From Phenylobacterium sp. (GTDB lineage Bacteria > Pseudomonadota > Alphaproteobacteria > Caulobacterales > Caulobacteraceae): a DNA stretch of 64,000 nucleotides. The stretch spans positions 1-64,000 of the forward strand of contig JAGOQB010000006.1 in NCBI GenBank assembly GCA_017991675.1. Direction: 5' to 3'. The number at the start of each line of letters is the position of its first letter. Within the stretch, counting starts at the first letter, position 1. The position numbers and the translations under genes are program-made. Of the stretch, positions 1-8,562 are shown in pieces. Under the pieces are notes generated by a model. The model saw only the letters and a list, made by a program, of their open reading frames with translations. It ran no database searches and had not been told where the DNA came from.

Positions 1-113
1 TCATGTTCGGCCGGCTCAAGGACTGGCGTCGCGTCGCCACCCGCTACGATCGATGCCCGACCGTCTTCCTGTCCGCCATCGCCCTCGCCGCTACCGTGCT
101 CTTCTGGCTATGA
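1..113 (+). mobile_element. 3' end of an IS5-family transposase gene, left part outside the window
   Basis: Reading from the ATG at 3 gives 36 residues ending at the TGA at 111-113. The fragment contains FGRLKDWRRVATRYDRC and ends AATVLFWL, which is the characteristic C-terminus of many alphaproteobacterial IS5-type DDE transposases. The upstream part, with the catalytic residues, lies outside the window, so I cannot tell whether the element is intact. The bases just after the stop (about 112-127, GAGTCCTGAGCCTAGG) look like the right terminal inverted repeat of such elements, because IS5 genes usually end almost in the repeat. The matching left repeat cannot be seen. Confidence 0.8.
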
Positions 114-149
114 GTCCTGAGCCTAGGGCATTCATACCTGGGGTGTTGA

Positions 150-785
150 ATGCTGAGGATTCTGATCGCCGACGATCACGAGATCGTCCGACGGGGGATA
201 CGGGACATAGTCGAAAGCCATCCGGGGTGGGAGGTTTGCGGTGAAGCTTCGGACGGTCAGTCCGCGGTCGAGCTCGCCGCGGCCCAGCAACCCGACGTCG
301 CGGTGATCGACGTTTCGCTGCCGCTCATGAACGGCCTGGCGGTCACCCGGCGGTTGCGCCAGGATTCGCCCCAGACCAACGTGCTGCTGTTCACCATGCA
401 CGACGACGACGAGACGGTGAGCGGCGGCCTGGCGGCCGGGGCGCGGGGCTACCTGCTCAAGAGCGAGAGCGAACAGCACCTGGAGGCGGCCATCTCGGCC
501 CTGGGGGCCAACCGCCCCTATTTCTCCTCCTCGGTGTCGGAACTCCTGCTCGAGGCGGCGGTCAGCGAACGCAAGCGTTCGCGGCTGGAAAGCTTCACCA
601 TGCGCGAGCTCGAGGTCGCCCAGCTGATCGCCGAGGAAAACTCCAACAAGCAGATCGCCCGGCAGCTGCAGATCAGCGTCAAGACCGTCGAAAGCCACCG
701 CGCTGCGGCGATGCGCAAGGCAGGGGTGAGAACCGCCGCCGAGTTCGTTCGTTTCGGCATTAAGCACAATCTTATCCAGCCTTAA
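150..785 (+). CDS. NarL/FixJ-type response regulator with LuxR HTH
   Basis: This 211-residue two-domain response regulator begins with a receiver domain (about residues 1-120). It has the acidic pair D8-D9, the phospho-acceptor D54 (VIDVSLP) and a conserved lysine in YLLKSES. A LuxR/GerE helix-turn-helix follows at about 150-200 (TMRELEVAQLIAEE then NKQIARQLQISVKTVESH). It should activate or repress transcription in the cytoplasm after phosphorylation by a histidine kinase, but no kinase gene is visible. The start follows a weak GGGGTG ribosome site and lies only 36 bases after the transposase stop, so the native promoter has probably been displaced by the IS element. Confidence 0.9.
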   Translation: MLRILIADDHEIVRRGIRDIVESHPGWEVCGEASDGQSAVELAAAQQPDVAVIDVSLPLMNGLAVTRRLRQDSPQTNVLLFTMHDDDETVSGGLAAGARGYLLKSESEQHLEAAISALGANRPYFSSSVSELLLEAAVSERKRSRLESFTMRELEVAQLIAEENSNKQIARQLQISVKTVESHRAAAMRKAGVRTAAEFVRFGIKHNLIQP

Positions 786-881
786 GTCCCATCCCGGCGG
801 GGCCCGACATCGGGTTTGACCCGATGGCGGCGATAGGCGCGCGCTGGAACGCTTCCCTTGGACAAGGAGGCGTCCACGCCC

Positions 882-2183
882 ATGGCGTTGCACTTACAGA
901 CGAACCCTTTCGACCTCCGGCGCGCGGCCGCTGACGGAGTCGTCCTGGGGTTCCCGCTGCTGCTGGTGGATGCGGTGCGCCGCACCCATCCGGTCGGCAT
1001 AAACCAAGTCCTGGCCCTGCCGGACGACTGCAGCGTCATCGCGCCTGGACTGACCGACGACGACGCCCTGATCGTCCGCGCCAGCGCCTGGATCGACCTC
1101 AGCGAAGGGCCGATGCTGCTGGCCCTGCCCGATCTCGGCGGCCGCTACTGGTCGGTTTCGCTGTTCGACGCCTGGGGCCAACGGATCGGGCGGGTCGATC
1201 CGCGCCCCCACCAGCGCGGACTGGATATGGTGCTGGTCGGTCCGGGCTGGCGCGGCGAGGCGCCCAAGGACGCTGTCGCCCGGCGCTCCCCCACCAACCT
1301 GGTCTGGGCGGTGGTGCGGATCGCCGCGCGCGGAGCGGGTGACCTGGAGACCGCACGCGGGCTCGTCCGGAAGCTGGCCCTGGGCCCGGCCCAGCCGGCC
1401 GGCGGTCGCCTACGGCCGCTGTCGGGCCAGGTCGATCCGCCGCTGCAGCCGGCGCTGGACGCCCTGACCACGCTCTCGCCCCACCGCCTGTTCCATCATC
1501 TGGCCCGGCTTCTGGCGCGCTACCCGCCCGGCGACGACCTGGACCTCGGCGCCCTGGCCGGGATCGGCGTCGCCCCCGGCAAGGCGTTCCACCTGCCGGA
1601 CGAGACCGCCCTGCGCGAGGCTCTCGCCCTCGGCGCCGCCGACGGCTTTGCGCGGGTGATCCACGACCACGATCCGGCCGACGGCGCGGTCTGGCGCGTC
1701 GTCCCCTCGCTATCGGCGCCGGCCTCGGCCCTGCTCGCCAGCCTCGGCGCGGCCGCGCCCGAGGACGTCCAACAGTGGATCTGCGACAGCGACGCCGAGG
1801 GCCGCCCGCTGATCGGGTCGGAACCCTATGTCATTCGCTTCGCCCCGGGCGCGACCCCGCCGGTCGACGGTTTCTGGACCCTCGGCCTGGCGGTCCGCGC
1901 CGCCAGCGGGGCCCTGCGGGCCGTGACCCGACATATCGACAGCCGCGAGGCCCTGGCCTTCGAACCCGACGGCGGCCTGGTCCTGCGCATCGACCACCAG
2001 CCGCCCGATCCGCCGGGCGCCTGGCTGCCGGCCCCGCCCGGCCGGCTGCGGCTGCGGCTCAAGCTCTACTGGCCCAAGGCCGCCGCCCTCGCCGGCGGCT
2101 GGCGGCCGCCCGCCCCCGAACGGATCGGCGGTTCGCGCCGGTCGGCCACTGTCCACCCTGAAAACCGGGAGTCCCCCCTGTGA
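882..2183 (+). CDS. DUF1254/DUF1214 domain protein
   Basis: This 433-residue protein has the two-part architecture of DUF1254 (N-terminal half, e.g. YWSVSLFDAWGQRIG) followed by DUF1214 (C-terminal half, e.g. GFWTLGLAVR and later RLRLKLYWPK). The biochemical role of the family is unknown. I chose the ATG at 882 because AAGGAGG lies at 864-870; an in-frame TTG at 858 is a less likely start. No signal peptide is evident, unlike the next three genes. Its stop overlaps the GTG of the DUF2092 gene by four bases (GTGA), so the two are translationally coupled. It is first in a four-gene run of envelope-related genes. Confidence 0.85.
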   Translation: MALHLQTNPFDLRRAAADGVVLGFPLLLVDAVRRTHPVGINQVLALPDDCSVIAPGLTDDDALIVRASAWIDLSEGPMLLALPDLGGRYWSVSLFDAWGQRIGRVDPRPHQRGLDMVLVGPGWRGEAPKDAVARRSPTNLVWAVVRIAARGAGDLETARGLVRKLALGPAQPAGGRLRPLSGQVDPPLQPALDALTTLSPHRLFHHLARLLARYPPGDDLDLGALAGIGVAPGKAFHLPDETALREALALGAADGFARVIHDHDPADGAVWRVVPSLSAPASALLASLGAAAPEDVQQWICDSDAEGRPLIGSEPYVIRFAPGATPPVDGFWTLGLAVRAASGALRAVTRHIDSREALAFEPDGGLVLRIDHQPPDPPGAWLPAPPGRLRLRLKLYWPKAAALAGGWRPPAPERIGGSRRSATVHPENRESPL

Positions 2184-2956
2184 GAACCGTTCCCTGGCTC
2201 TCGGCCATGACCATCGCGGCCCTGCTCGCCACCACCGCCTACGCCCAGCCCGCCCCGGCCCCGGCCGCGCCGGCGGCAGCCGACGCCGCCGACATCGACC
2301 CCGACGCCATCGAGGCCCTCAAGCGGATGAGCGCCTATCTCGGGACCCAGACCAGTTTCGAGCTCAAGACCAGCGGCGCCTTCGACCTCGTGCTCGACGA
2401 CGGCCAGCGCCTGCAGTTCGGCGACAACGCGACCTTCAAGGTCCGCCGCCCCAACGGCTTCGTCATCGAGCGGGTCGGCGACTACAAGGACCGCCGCTTC
2501 ACCTATGACGGCAAGCAGCTCACCGTCTCCTCGCCGCGCACCGCCTATTACGCCCAGGTCGAGGCCCCGGCGACGATCCGTGAGACCCTGGCCCTCGCCG
2601 CCGACCGCTACGGCATCGAGCTGCCGCTGACCGACCTTTTCCGCTGGAGCGAGCCCGGCGGCGGCCGCGCCGACGACATCCAGGAAGCGCTCTATGTCGG
2701 GCCGGCCCTGATCGACGGGACCCGCACCGACCACTACGCCTTCCGCGAGGCCGAGGTCGATTGGCAGATCTGGATCGCCCAGGGCGACTCTCCGGTCCCG
2801 CGCAAGATCGTCATCACCGACCGCACCGACCCCAGCTCGCCGCAGTACACGGCCACCCTGTCGTGGAACTTCCGCCCGGCCTTCGACGCCCAGACCTTCG
2901 CCTTCCAGGCCCCCGCCGGGGCCCTGCCCATCCGCCTGACCGCGCTTGGCAATTAG
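2180..2956 (+). CDS. DUF2092 family periplasmic protein
   Basis: The product is 258 residues with a signal peptide (cleavage near ATTAYA-QPAP, residue 22) and an Ala/Pro-rich linker. The remainder resembles DUF2092 predicted periplasmic proteins (segments LKRMSAYLGTQTSF, RRPNGFVIERVGD and the RYGIELPLTDLFRW stretch). The fold of this family resembles LolA/LolB lipoprotein carriers, but no function is established. The start is GTG, read from a GTGA overlap with the preceding gene. Coupling to a DUF1254 protein is a recurrent proteobacterial arrangement. Confidence 0.85.
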   Translation: MRTVPWLSAMTIAALLATTAYAQPAPAPAAPAAADAADIDPDAIEALKRMSAYLGTQTSFELKTSGAFDLVLDDGQRLQFGDNATFKVRRPNGFVIERVGDYKDRRFTYDGKQLTVSSPRTAYYAQVEAPATIRETLALAADRYGIELPLTDLFRWSEPGGGRADDIQEALYVGPALIDGTRTDHYAFREAEVDWQIWIAQGDSPVPRKIVITDRTDPSSPQYTATLSWNFRPAFDAQTFAFQAPAGALPIRLTALGN

Positions 2957-2967
2957 GAGCCACCGCC

Positions 2968-3561
2968 ATGTGGAAGTTCCATAGCCTGTCCCTCGCCGCC
3001 GCGGCGCTGTCGGCGGCGCTGTTCCCGGTCCTCGCCGAGGCGCGCCCCGGCGGCGGCGGCGGCGGCCATCAGGTTCGCGGCGGCGCCCGCGCCAGCGTCC
3101 ACGGCGCGCGCCCGGCCGCGGCCCGCGCGCCGGCCGCGCACCCGAACGTGAATCGCCAGAACGTGGGCCAGAACGTCAATCGTCAGAACGTGGCGGCCAA
3201 CCATCCCGGCGCCGCCAACCGGGCCGCCCAGGTCAACCGCAACGCCCAGGTCAACCGCGGCGGCAACCGGGTCAACACCGGCAACGTCAACGTCGGCAAC
3301 AACGTCAACGTCAATGTCGACCACGACAACGGCTGGGGTTGGGACGACCGCGACTACCATCCGGTGGCCGCGGGCGTGGCCTTCGGCACGGCCGCGGCGG
3401 TGACCTCGGCGGTGATCGGCTCGCGCTACTACTCGCTGCCCCCGGCCTGCGCGCCCTACCCCTATTCCGGGCTCACCTACTACTCGTGCGGCGGCGCCTA
3501 CTATGCGCCCCGGTACGAAGGGGACACCGTCGTCTACGTGGTCGTCGATCGTCCGGGCTAG
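2968..3561 (+). CDS. Asn/Gly-rich secreted protein of unknown function
   Basis: This 197-residue protein has a clear signal peptide (cleavage near LAEA-RPGG, residue 24). A Gly/His segment and a low-complexity region follow, with repeated NVNRQNV, QVNRNAQVNRGG and VNVGNNVNVNV units, then a more hydrophobic stretch (AAGVAFGTAAAVTSAVIGSRYYSL). The C-terminus is rich in Tyr and Cys. A good ribosome site (TAGGAG, 2954) precedes the ATG, 11 bases after the DUF2092 stop. It is probably a periplasmic or surface-associated structural protein. Function not recognised. Confidence 0.75.
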   Translation: MWKFHSLSLAAAALSAALFPVLAEARPGGGGGGHQVRGGARASVHGARPAAARAPAAHPNVNRQNVGQNVNRQNVAANHPGAANRAAQVNRNAQVNRGGNRVNTGNVNVGNNVNVNVDHDNGWGWDDRDYHPVAAGVAFGTAAAVTSAVIGSRYYSLPPACAPYPYSGLTYYSCGGAYYAPRYEGDTVVYVVVDRPG

Positions 3562-3566
3562 GGTCC

Positions 3567-4652
3567 ATGCGGGCTGCCATCGTTGCGTTTTACCTTGCGC
3601 TCGCCTCGCCGGCGCTGGCCGAGGAGGCTACGCCCGACGAGGGCGACAAGCCCGCCAAGCCGTTCAGCGTCGTGGCCATGCCGATCCCGGTCTCCAATCC
3701 GGCGATCGGCAACGGTCTGGCGGTCACCGCCCTCGGAATCTACAACCACGACCCTGCCGCGCCCCCCTGGGTCACCGGCGTCGGGGGGATGTACGCCGAC
3801 AGCCGCAGCTGGGCCGCCTTCGCCGGCCAGCAGGCCAATCTGCGCCAGGACGCCGTGCGGCTGACGCTCGGCGGCGGGGTCGGCGACTTCCATCTCGATT
3901 TCTACGGCATCGGGGCCGGGGCCGGCGACCGCAACCACGCCATCCCGATCAACCAGAAGGGCGGCGGCGTCCTCGCCGCGGCGCTGTTCCGCGTCAGGCC
4001 CCACACCTATCTGGGGGTCCGCTACCGCGGCGTCGCAATCAAGACGACGCTCGACCTCACCGAACTCCCCTATCCCGACCAGGACCTGCCGCAGGTCGAG
4101 CTCGACAGCGTCAGCTCGGCGCTCGGCCTGGCCGCCGAGTACGACAGCCGCGACAGCCAGTTCAGCCCGCGCGAGGGCGCTTATGTCACCACCGAGTGGT
4201 TGGTGGCGGGCCCTGCGCTGGGCAGCGACTTCGACTACGACCGCTTCCAGCTGGCCGCCAACGCCTATCATGCGCTCTCGGACAAGGCGGTGGTCGCCGC
4301 CCGCCTGTCGGTCTGCGACAGCGGCGACGGCGCCCCGTTCTTCGACCTCTGCATGTTCGGCCAGAACAACGACCTGCGCGGCTATGACCCCGGCCGCTAT
4401 CGCGACCACACCCTGGCGGCGGTCCAGGTCGAGTACCGGCGCGACCTGTTCTGGCGGATCGGCGCCGTCGCCTTCGCCGGCGTCGGCGGCGTGGCCCCCT
4501 CGTTCGACAAGTTCGGCTCCAACCTGCTGCCCGCGGCGGGCGTCGGACTGCGCCTCAAGGCGTCCAAGGCGCACCGCGTCAACGCCAGCATCGACTTCGC
4601 GTTCGGCGAGGATTCCCACGCCTTCTATTTCTACATCGGCGAGGCGTTCTGA
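3567..4652 (+). CDS. Omp85/BamA-like outer-membrane beta-barrel protein
   Basis: The 361-residue product has a short signal peptide (cleavage near ALA-EEA, residue 18). Alternating amphipathic strands typical of the bacterial surface antigen (D15/Omp85) barrel follow, including YDSRDSQFSPREGAYV, LRGYDPGRYRD and a terminal strand ending in aromatic F (IGEAF). No POTRA domains are present, so this is a barrel-only member rather than BamA itself. The ATG is five bases after the previous stop. As last gene of the operon it is probably the outer-membrane partner of the secreted proteins encoded upstream. Confidence 0.8.
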   Translation: MRAAIVAFYLALASPALAEEATPDEGDKPAKPFSVVAMPIPVSNPAIGNGLAVTALGIYNHDPAAPPWVTGVGGMYADSRSWAAFAGQQANLRQDAVRLTLGGGVGDFHLDFYGIGAGAGDRNHAIPINQKGGGVLAAALFRVRPHTYLGVRYRGVAIKTTLDLTELPYPDQDLPQVELDSVSSALGLAAEYDSRDSQFSPREGAYVTTEWLVAGPALGSDFDYDRFQLAANAYHALSDKAVVAARLSVCDSGDGAPFFDLCMFGQNNDLRGYDPGRYRDHTLAAVQVEYRRDLFWRIGAVAFAGVGGVAPSFDKFGSNLLPAAGVGLRLKASKAHRVNASIDFAFGEDSHAFYFYIGEAF

Positions 4653-4797
4653 CCTCCGGAGAATCCACGCCCCGCCTGAGGCGCCGACCTGATCACCGTG
4701 CTTAACCGCCGGTGCTGTGATGGCCTTGTCGGAACGCTCCTTCCCCTCCCCCCGGGGACCGCTCCGTCAGTCGGGCATCGGGCCCGGCCTCCTGGAC

Positions 4798-4830
4798 AGG
4801 CCCCGCGTCGCTCTCGAGGGCGCGGGGCCT
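4798..4830. terminator. GC-rich hairpin between the envelope operon and the FGE gene
   Basis: A perfect 10-bp stem (AGGCCCCGCG / CGCGGGGCCT) encloses a 13-base loop about 145 bases after the Omp85-like gene. No T-run follows, so a classical intrinsic terminator is not certain; it could also protect mRNA ends. The rest of the 280-base gap 4653-4932 shows no gene. Confidence 0.4.
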
Positions 4831-4932
4831 AACCGTGCGCGCGGGGCGCCGCTCAGGGTTTCGCCGGATCGCCAAGCGTTCCCGCCGGTGGTGAGATCGC
4901 CTACAACCTGACCGGATCGAGGACACCATCGG

Positions 4933-5886
4933 ATGCCCCAAATGCAGCGTCAGCAACCTGCGCCCGACCAGCGCCCAGGCATGGTGTGGATCCCCGGCGG
5001 CGCCTTCCGCATGGGCTCGGAGGTCCACTATCCGGAGGAAGCGCCCGTGCGCCGGGTCGAGGTCGAGGGCTTCTGGATCGACGCCCGCCCGGTCAGCAAC
5101 CGCGACTTCGCCGCCTTCGTCGAGGCGACCGGCTGGGTCACCACCGCCGAGCAGCCCGCCGACCCCGCCGACTATCCAGGGGCCGACCCGGCCATGCTCG
5201 CCCCCTCCTCGCTGGTCTTCATCCCCACCACCGGCCCCGTGCCGCTGAACGACATCCGCGCCTGGTGGCACTACGTGGCCGGCGCCGACTGGCGCCATCC
5301 CTACGGTCCCGACAGTTCGCTGGATGGGCTTGAGGACCATCCCGTGGTCCACGTCTCCTGGGCCGACGTCGAAGCCTACGCCGCCTGGGCCGGGGCCGAG
5401 CTGCCGACCGAGGCCGAATGGGAGTACGCCGCCCGCGGGGGCCTGGACGGCATGATCTACGCCTGGGGCGACGCCTTCGAGCCCGGCGGCAAGCCGATGG
5501 CCAAGACCTGGCACGGCCGCTTCCCGTTCGAGAACCTCGACAAGACCGGCTGGCCGCGCACCTCGCCGATCGGCTCCTATCCGCCGAACGGCTACGGCCT
5601 CTCCGACATGATCGGCAACACCTGGGAATGGACCGCCGACTGGTGGTCGACCGCCGCGGCCGAACCGGTCAAGGGCTGCTGCGCCGTCAGCCGCGCCCAG
5701 GCGGCGATGGAAGCCAGCTACGATCCGAACCAGCCGGAAATCCGCATTCCGCGCAAGGTGCTGAAGGGCGGCTCGCATCTCTGCGCCCCGTCCTATTGCC
5801 GCCGCTACCGGCCGGCCGCCCGCCACGCCCAGCCGGTCGACACCTCCACCAGCCACGTCGGCTTCCGCTGCATCGTACGCGCCTAG
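4933..5886 (+). CDS. Formylglycine-generating enzyme (sulfatase-modifying factor, SUMF1/FGE family)
   Basis: This 317-residue protein is close to the full family length. It has the typical start MVWIPGGAFRMGSEVHYPEE, the central LPTEAEWEYAARGG motif, NTWEWTADWW, and the C-terminal block KGGSHLCAPSYC followed by RRYRPAAR and HVGFRC. The two cysteines C284 and C289 match the copper-binding, substrate-oxidising pair of authentic aerobic FGEs, which lookalike SUMF1-domain proteins lack. It should oxidise the Cys of sulfatase CxAxR/CxPxR motifs to formylglycine. There is no signal peptide, so it acts in the cytoplasm. A cysteine-type sulfatase, also without signal peptide, lies at 34167-35684. GAGG at 4918 supports the ATG. 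Confidence 0.9.
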   Translation: MPQMQRQQPAPDQRPGMVWIPGGAFRMGSEVHYPEEAPVRRVEVEGFWIDARPVSNRDFAAFVEATGWVTTAEQPADPADYPGADPAMLAPSSLVFIPTTGPVPLNDIRAWWHYVAGADWRHPYGPDSSLDGLEDHPVVHVSWADVEAYAAWAGAELPTEAEWEYAARGGLDGMIYAWGDAFEPGGKPMAKTWHGRFPFENLDKTGWPRTSPIGSYPPNGYGLSDMIGNTWEWTADWWSTAAAEPVKGCCAVSRAQAAMEASYDPNQPEIRIPRKVLKGGSHLCAPSYCRRYRPAARHAQPVDTSTSHVGFRCIVRA

Positions 5887-5999
5887 GCGAACGCGCATCA
5901 GGCCCGTCCCGGGCCCGCCTCAGGTCGACGCCCAATGGCCCGCCGCAGCCGGACGCGGGAGCATCGTTGCGACATCCGTCCCGACGAAAAGGCCACGCC

Positions 6000-6428
6000 A
6001 TGCACCGTCTCGCCCTCGCCGCCGCCGCCTTCTCGCTGCTGACCTCCAGCGCCGCGGCTCAGGAACTGCTCGCCGACGCCAACCGGGACGGCAAGATCAC
6101 CCCCAAGGAGTACCAGGACTCCCGCCGCACCTTCCTGATGCGCGCCGACAGCAACAAGGACGGCAAGATCACGCCCCAGGAGTGGGACCGCGCCGCCGCC
6201 AGCACGCGCATGGACCTTGAGGAGCGCGGCGTCGACCGCGCCGGCCTGGTCGGCAAGGGCGGCTGGTTCCAGGCCATCGACGCCAACAAGGACAACCTCG
6301 TCACCCCCGCCGAGATCGACGCCTATACGGCCGTGCGCTTCAAGGCCCACGATCCCGACGGCGACGGGGTGATCACCCGCGGCGAGGCCGCCCAGCTCGA
6401 AAAGGCGGCCGCCAAGCAGGTGCGGTGA
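6000..6428 (+). CDS. Secreted EF-hand calcium-binding protein
   Basis: This 142-residue protein has a signal peptide (cleavage near SSAAAQ-E, residue 21) and four EF-hand loops at about residues 26-37, 50-61, 94-105 and 118-129. Loops 1, 2 and 4 have the canonical D-x-[DN]-x-DG-x-I-x-x-x-E pattern. Loop 3 has Asn where Gly is usual (DANKDNLVTPAE), which may weaken binding. It is a probable periplasmic Ca2+ sensor or buffer. It follows the FGE gene by 113 bases; no functional link is evident. Confidence 0.85.
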   Translation: MHRLALAAAAFSLLTSSAAAQELLADANRDGKITPKEYQDSRRTFLMRADSNKDGKITPQEWDRAAASTRMDLEERGVDRAGLVGKGGWFQAIDANKDNLVTPAEIDAYTAVRFKAHDPDGDGVITRGEAAQLEKAAAKQVR

Positions 6429-6528
6429 TGTTCGCCGCAGGTCGATCCTGCGGCCCTAGGCGCCGGCCTCGCCGCTCCCCGGGTTTTCCCCGATGGCGCG
6501 GGCGGCGCGGGCCAGCTTGGCTGATCCC

Positions 6529-6894
6529 ATGGAAACCATCCTCCGCGAGTTCGCCACCTACGTCGCCCTCTCGGCCGAGCTCGTCTGCGTCGTCTGCATC
6601 GCCATCGGCGCGATCGAGGCCGTCCTCCTGGCCGGCCGCTACATCTTCAGCCGGCCCGACGACGTCAACGCCGCCCGCCGCCAGATCTGGATGCGGTTCG
6701 CCCGCTGGATCGTGCTGGCGCTGGAGTTCGCGCTGGCCGCCGACATCGCCCGCACCGCCATCGCCCCGACCTGGGACGACATCGGCCAGTTGGCGGCCAT
6801 CGCCGTAATCCGCACGGCGCTGAACTTCTTCCTCGAACGCGACCTGGAGGAGTTCAAGGGCCCGCCGCGCGAACGCGAAACGTCCACCTCGTGA
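6529..6894 (+). CDS. DUF1622 membrane protein
   Basis: The product is 121 residues from the ATG at 6529; an in-frame ATG at 6493 would add 12 residues. The sequence has the DUF1622 layout: an N-terminal amphipathic segment, a hydrophobic helix (LSAELVCVVCIAIGAIEAVLLAG), a conserved basic/aromatic link (RRQIWMRFARWIVLALEF), a second helix pair, and the IAVIRTALNFFLERDL ending. It is a small integral inner-membrane protein of unknown function. It appears monocistronic. Confidence 0.8.
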   Translation: METILREFATYVALSAELVCVVCIAIGAIEAVLLAGRYIFSRPDDVNAARRQIWMRFARWIVLALEFALAADIARTAIAPTWDDIGQLAAIAVIRTALNFFLERDLEEFKGPPRERETSTS

Positions 6895-7041
6895 CTCCTG
6901 CGCACGCCCGCCGCTGCGCGGTGCGTCAGCCGCCCCTAGGTCCAGAGCCAGGGTTTGACCTGATTGCTGGCCTGCGGGCGGGGCCGGACAGTCTCGCCAC
7001 AGCCGCAGCTTGCGGCACCGCAACCAAGATGGGAACGACAC

Positions 7042-7647
7042 ATGCCTAGCGGCCTCCTGAAGTCCCTGGCCCTGGCGGCCGGCCTGACCGCCGCGGCCTT
7101 CACCCTCGCCGCGTGCGAGAGCCCCGGCGGCAAGGTCTCGGTGCTCAAGAGCAGCACGGTGTCGGTGGCCCCTGGCTCGACCTGGGCCTGGGCGCCCGGC
7201 GCGCAGCCTGGATCGGGCGACAAGCGCATCGACAACGACATCATCCAGGCCCGGATCAAATCCGCCGTCGAAGGCGCCCTGGCCGGCCGGGGCTATCGCC
7301 AGGTCTCCGATCCGTCGTCGGCCGCCCTGCTCGTGCAGTACCACATCGGCCTGCAGAACCGGACCGAGACCCGCGTCGACACCTTCGGCGCGCCGATGGG
7401 CGGTCCCGTGGCCTGCGGGATCCGCGGCTGCATCGGCGGCTACGGGTGGGGCATGTACGGCCCGCCGATGGACGTCGACGTCCGCAACATCAACTACGTC
7501 GAAGGCACGGTGATGCTCGATCTCATCGATCGGGCCAGCAGCAAGCTGGCCTGGCGGGCCACCTCCCAGAAGCGGCTCGACCAGAGCGACGCCGACCAGG
7601 CCGGGGTCAACGCGATCTTCGCCGATATGGTCAAGACCCTGCCCTGA
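7042..7647 (+). CDS. DUF4136 family lipoprotein
   Basis: This 201-residue lipoprotein precursor has the lipobox LAAC with the lipidated cysteine at residue 25. DUF4136-like features follow: YRQVSDPSSAALLVQYHIG, a Gly-rich turn, EGTVMLDLIDRASSKLAWRATS, and a C-terminal helix ending FADMVKTLP. The mature protein is anchored to the inner or outer membrane, and the fold is a periplasmic beta-sandwich of unknown role. GGGA precedes the ATG by about eight bases. The transporter gene follows 28 bases later, so they may be co-transcribed. Confidence 0.85.
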   Translation: MPSGLLKSLALAAGLTAAAFTLAACESPGGKVSVLKSSTVSVAPGSTWAWAPGAQPGSGDKRIDNDIIQARIKSAVEGALAGRGYRQVSDPSSAALLVQYHIGLQNRTETRVDTFGAPMGGPVACGIRGCIGGYGWGMYGPPMDVDVRNINYVEGTVMLDLIDRASSKLAWRATSQKRLDQSDADQAGVNAIFADMVKTLP

Positions 7648-7675
7648 CGCTGCACGCCGCGGAGGCGGCCGGAAC

Positions 7676-8539
7676 ATGGAAGCCCTCAAGCAGATCCTGC
7701 CGCTCCTGCTGACCCTCAGCCTGGCCGGCCTCGTCATGACGGTCGGCCTGAAGTCGGGGCACGGCGACCTGATCTATGTCCTGCGGCGGCCGCGCCTGCT
7801 GCTCAAGGCGATCCTGGCGGTGGAGGTCATTCCCCCGCTGGCCGCCGCCGCCATGGTCTGGCTGCTGCCGCTGGAGCCGGCGGTGAAGGGCGGGATCATG
7901 CTGATGGCCATCTCACCGGTGCCGCCGCTGGTGCCCGGCAAGCAGCTCAAGATCGGCGGCCGCAAGGAGTACGCCTACGGGGTCTATGTCGCCATGGCGC
8001 TGCTGACCATCGTCGCCGTGCCGCTGGTCTTCGACCTCGCCGCGCGGCTGTTTGGCCATGACCGCACCCTGCCGATCCGCACCATCGCCGCCACCGTCGC
8101 CACCGGCGTGCTGATCCCGCTCGGCCTGGGGATGGTCATCCGCCTGCTGGCCCCGGCCTTGGCCGAGCGTATCGGCCCCTGGGTCTACCGGCTGAGCATG
8201 TTGCTGGTGCTGGTGGTCTTCGTACCGATGCTGGCGGCGATCTGGCCGGCGATCCGCAGCCTGATCGGCGACGGGGCGATGGCGGCCATGGCCGGGCTGA
8301 CGCTCATCACCCTGATCGGCGGACACCTGCTCGGCGGGCCGGCCGACTGCGACCGCGCCACCCTCGCCGTCGCCAGTTCCGTGCGCCACCCCGGCATCGC
8401 CATGCTGATCGCCAACACCACCTTCGGCGACAAGCGCGTCACCGCCGCGGTGCTGCTGTTCATGCTGGTCAGCCTGGTCGTCGGCGCCCTCTACCAGGCC
8501 TGGTTCAAGCGCCGCTATCCGGCCGCCGAGCTGGCCTGA
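7676..8539 (+). CDS. BASS-family (bile acid:sodium symporter-like) transporter
   Basis: This 287-residue integral membrane protein has eight to nine hydrophobic helices. Family signatures include KGGIMLMAISPVPPLVPGKQLKIGG in the first half and the VASSVRHPGIAMLIANTTFG crossover motif in the second half, where BASS proteins place their Na+ and substrate sites. It is likely a Na+-coupled uptake system for an organic anion; the substrate cannot be predicted. The length is slightly below the usual 300-330. It lies directly after the DUF4136 lipoprotein gene. Confidence 0.8.
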   Translation: MEALKQILPLLLTLSLAGLVMTVGLKSGHGDLIYVLRRPRLLLKAILAVEVIPPLAAAAMVWLLPLEPAVKGGIMLMAISPVPPLVPGKQLKIGGRKEYAYGVYVAMALLTIVAVPLVFDLAARLFGHDRTLPIRTIAATVATGVLIPLGLGMVIRLLAPALAERIGPWVYRLSMLLVLVVFVPMLAAIWPAIRSLIGDGAMAAMAGLTLITLIGGHLLGGPADCDRATLAVASSVRHPGIAMLIANTTFGDKRVTAAVLLFMLVSLVVGALYQAWFKRRYPAAELA

Positions 8540-8562
8540 CCGCCTCGCGGTTCCCTGGCCCT

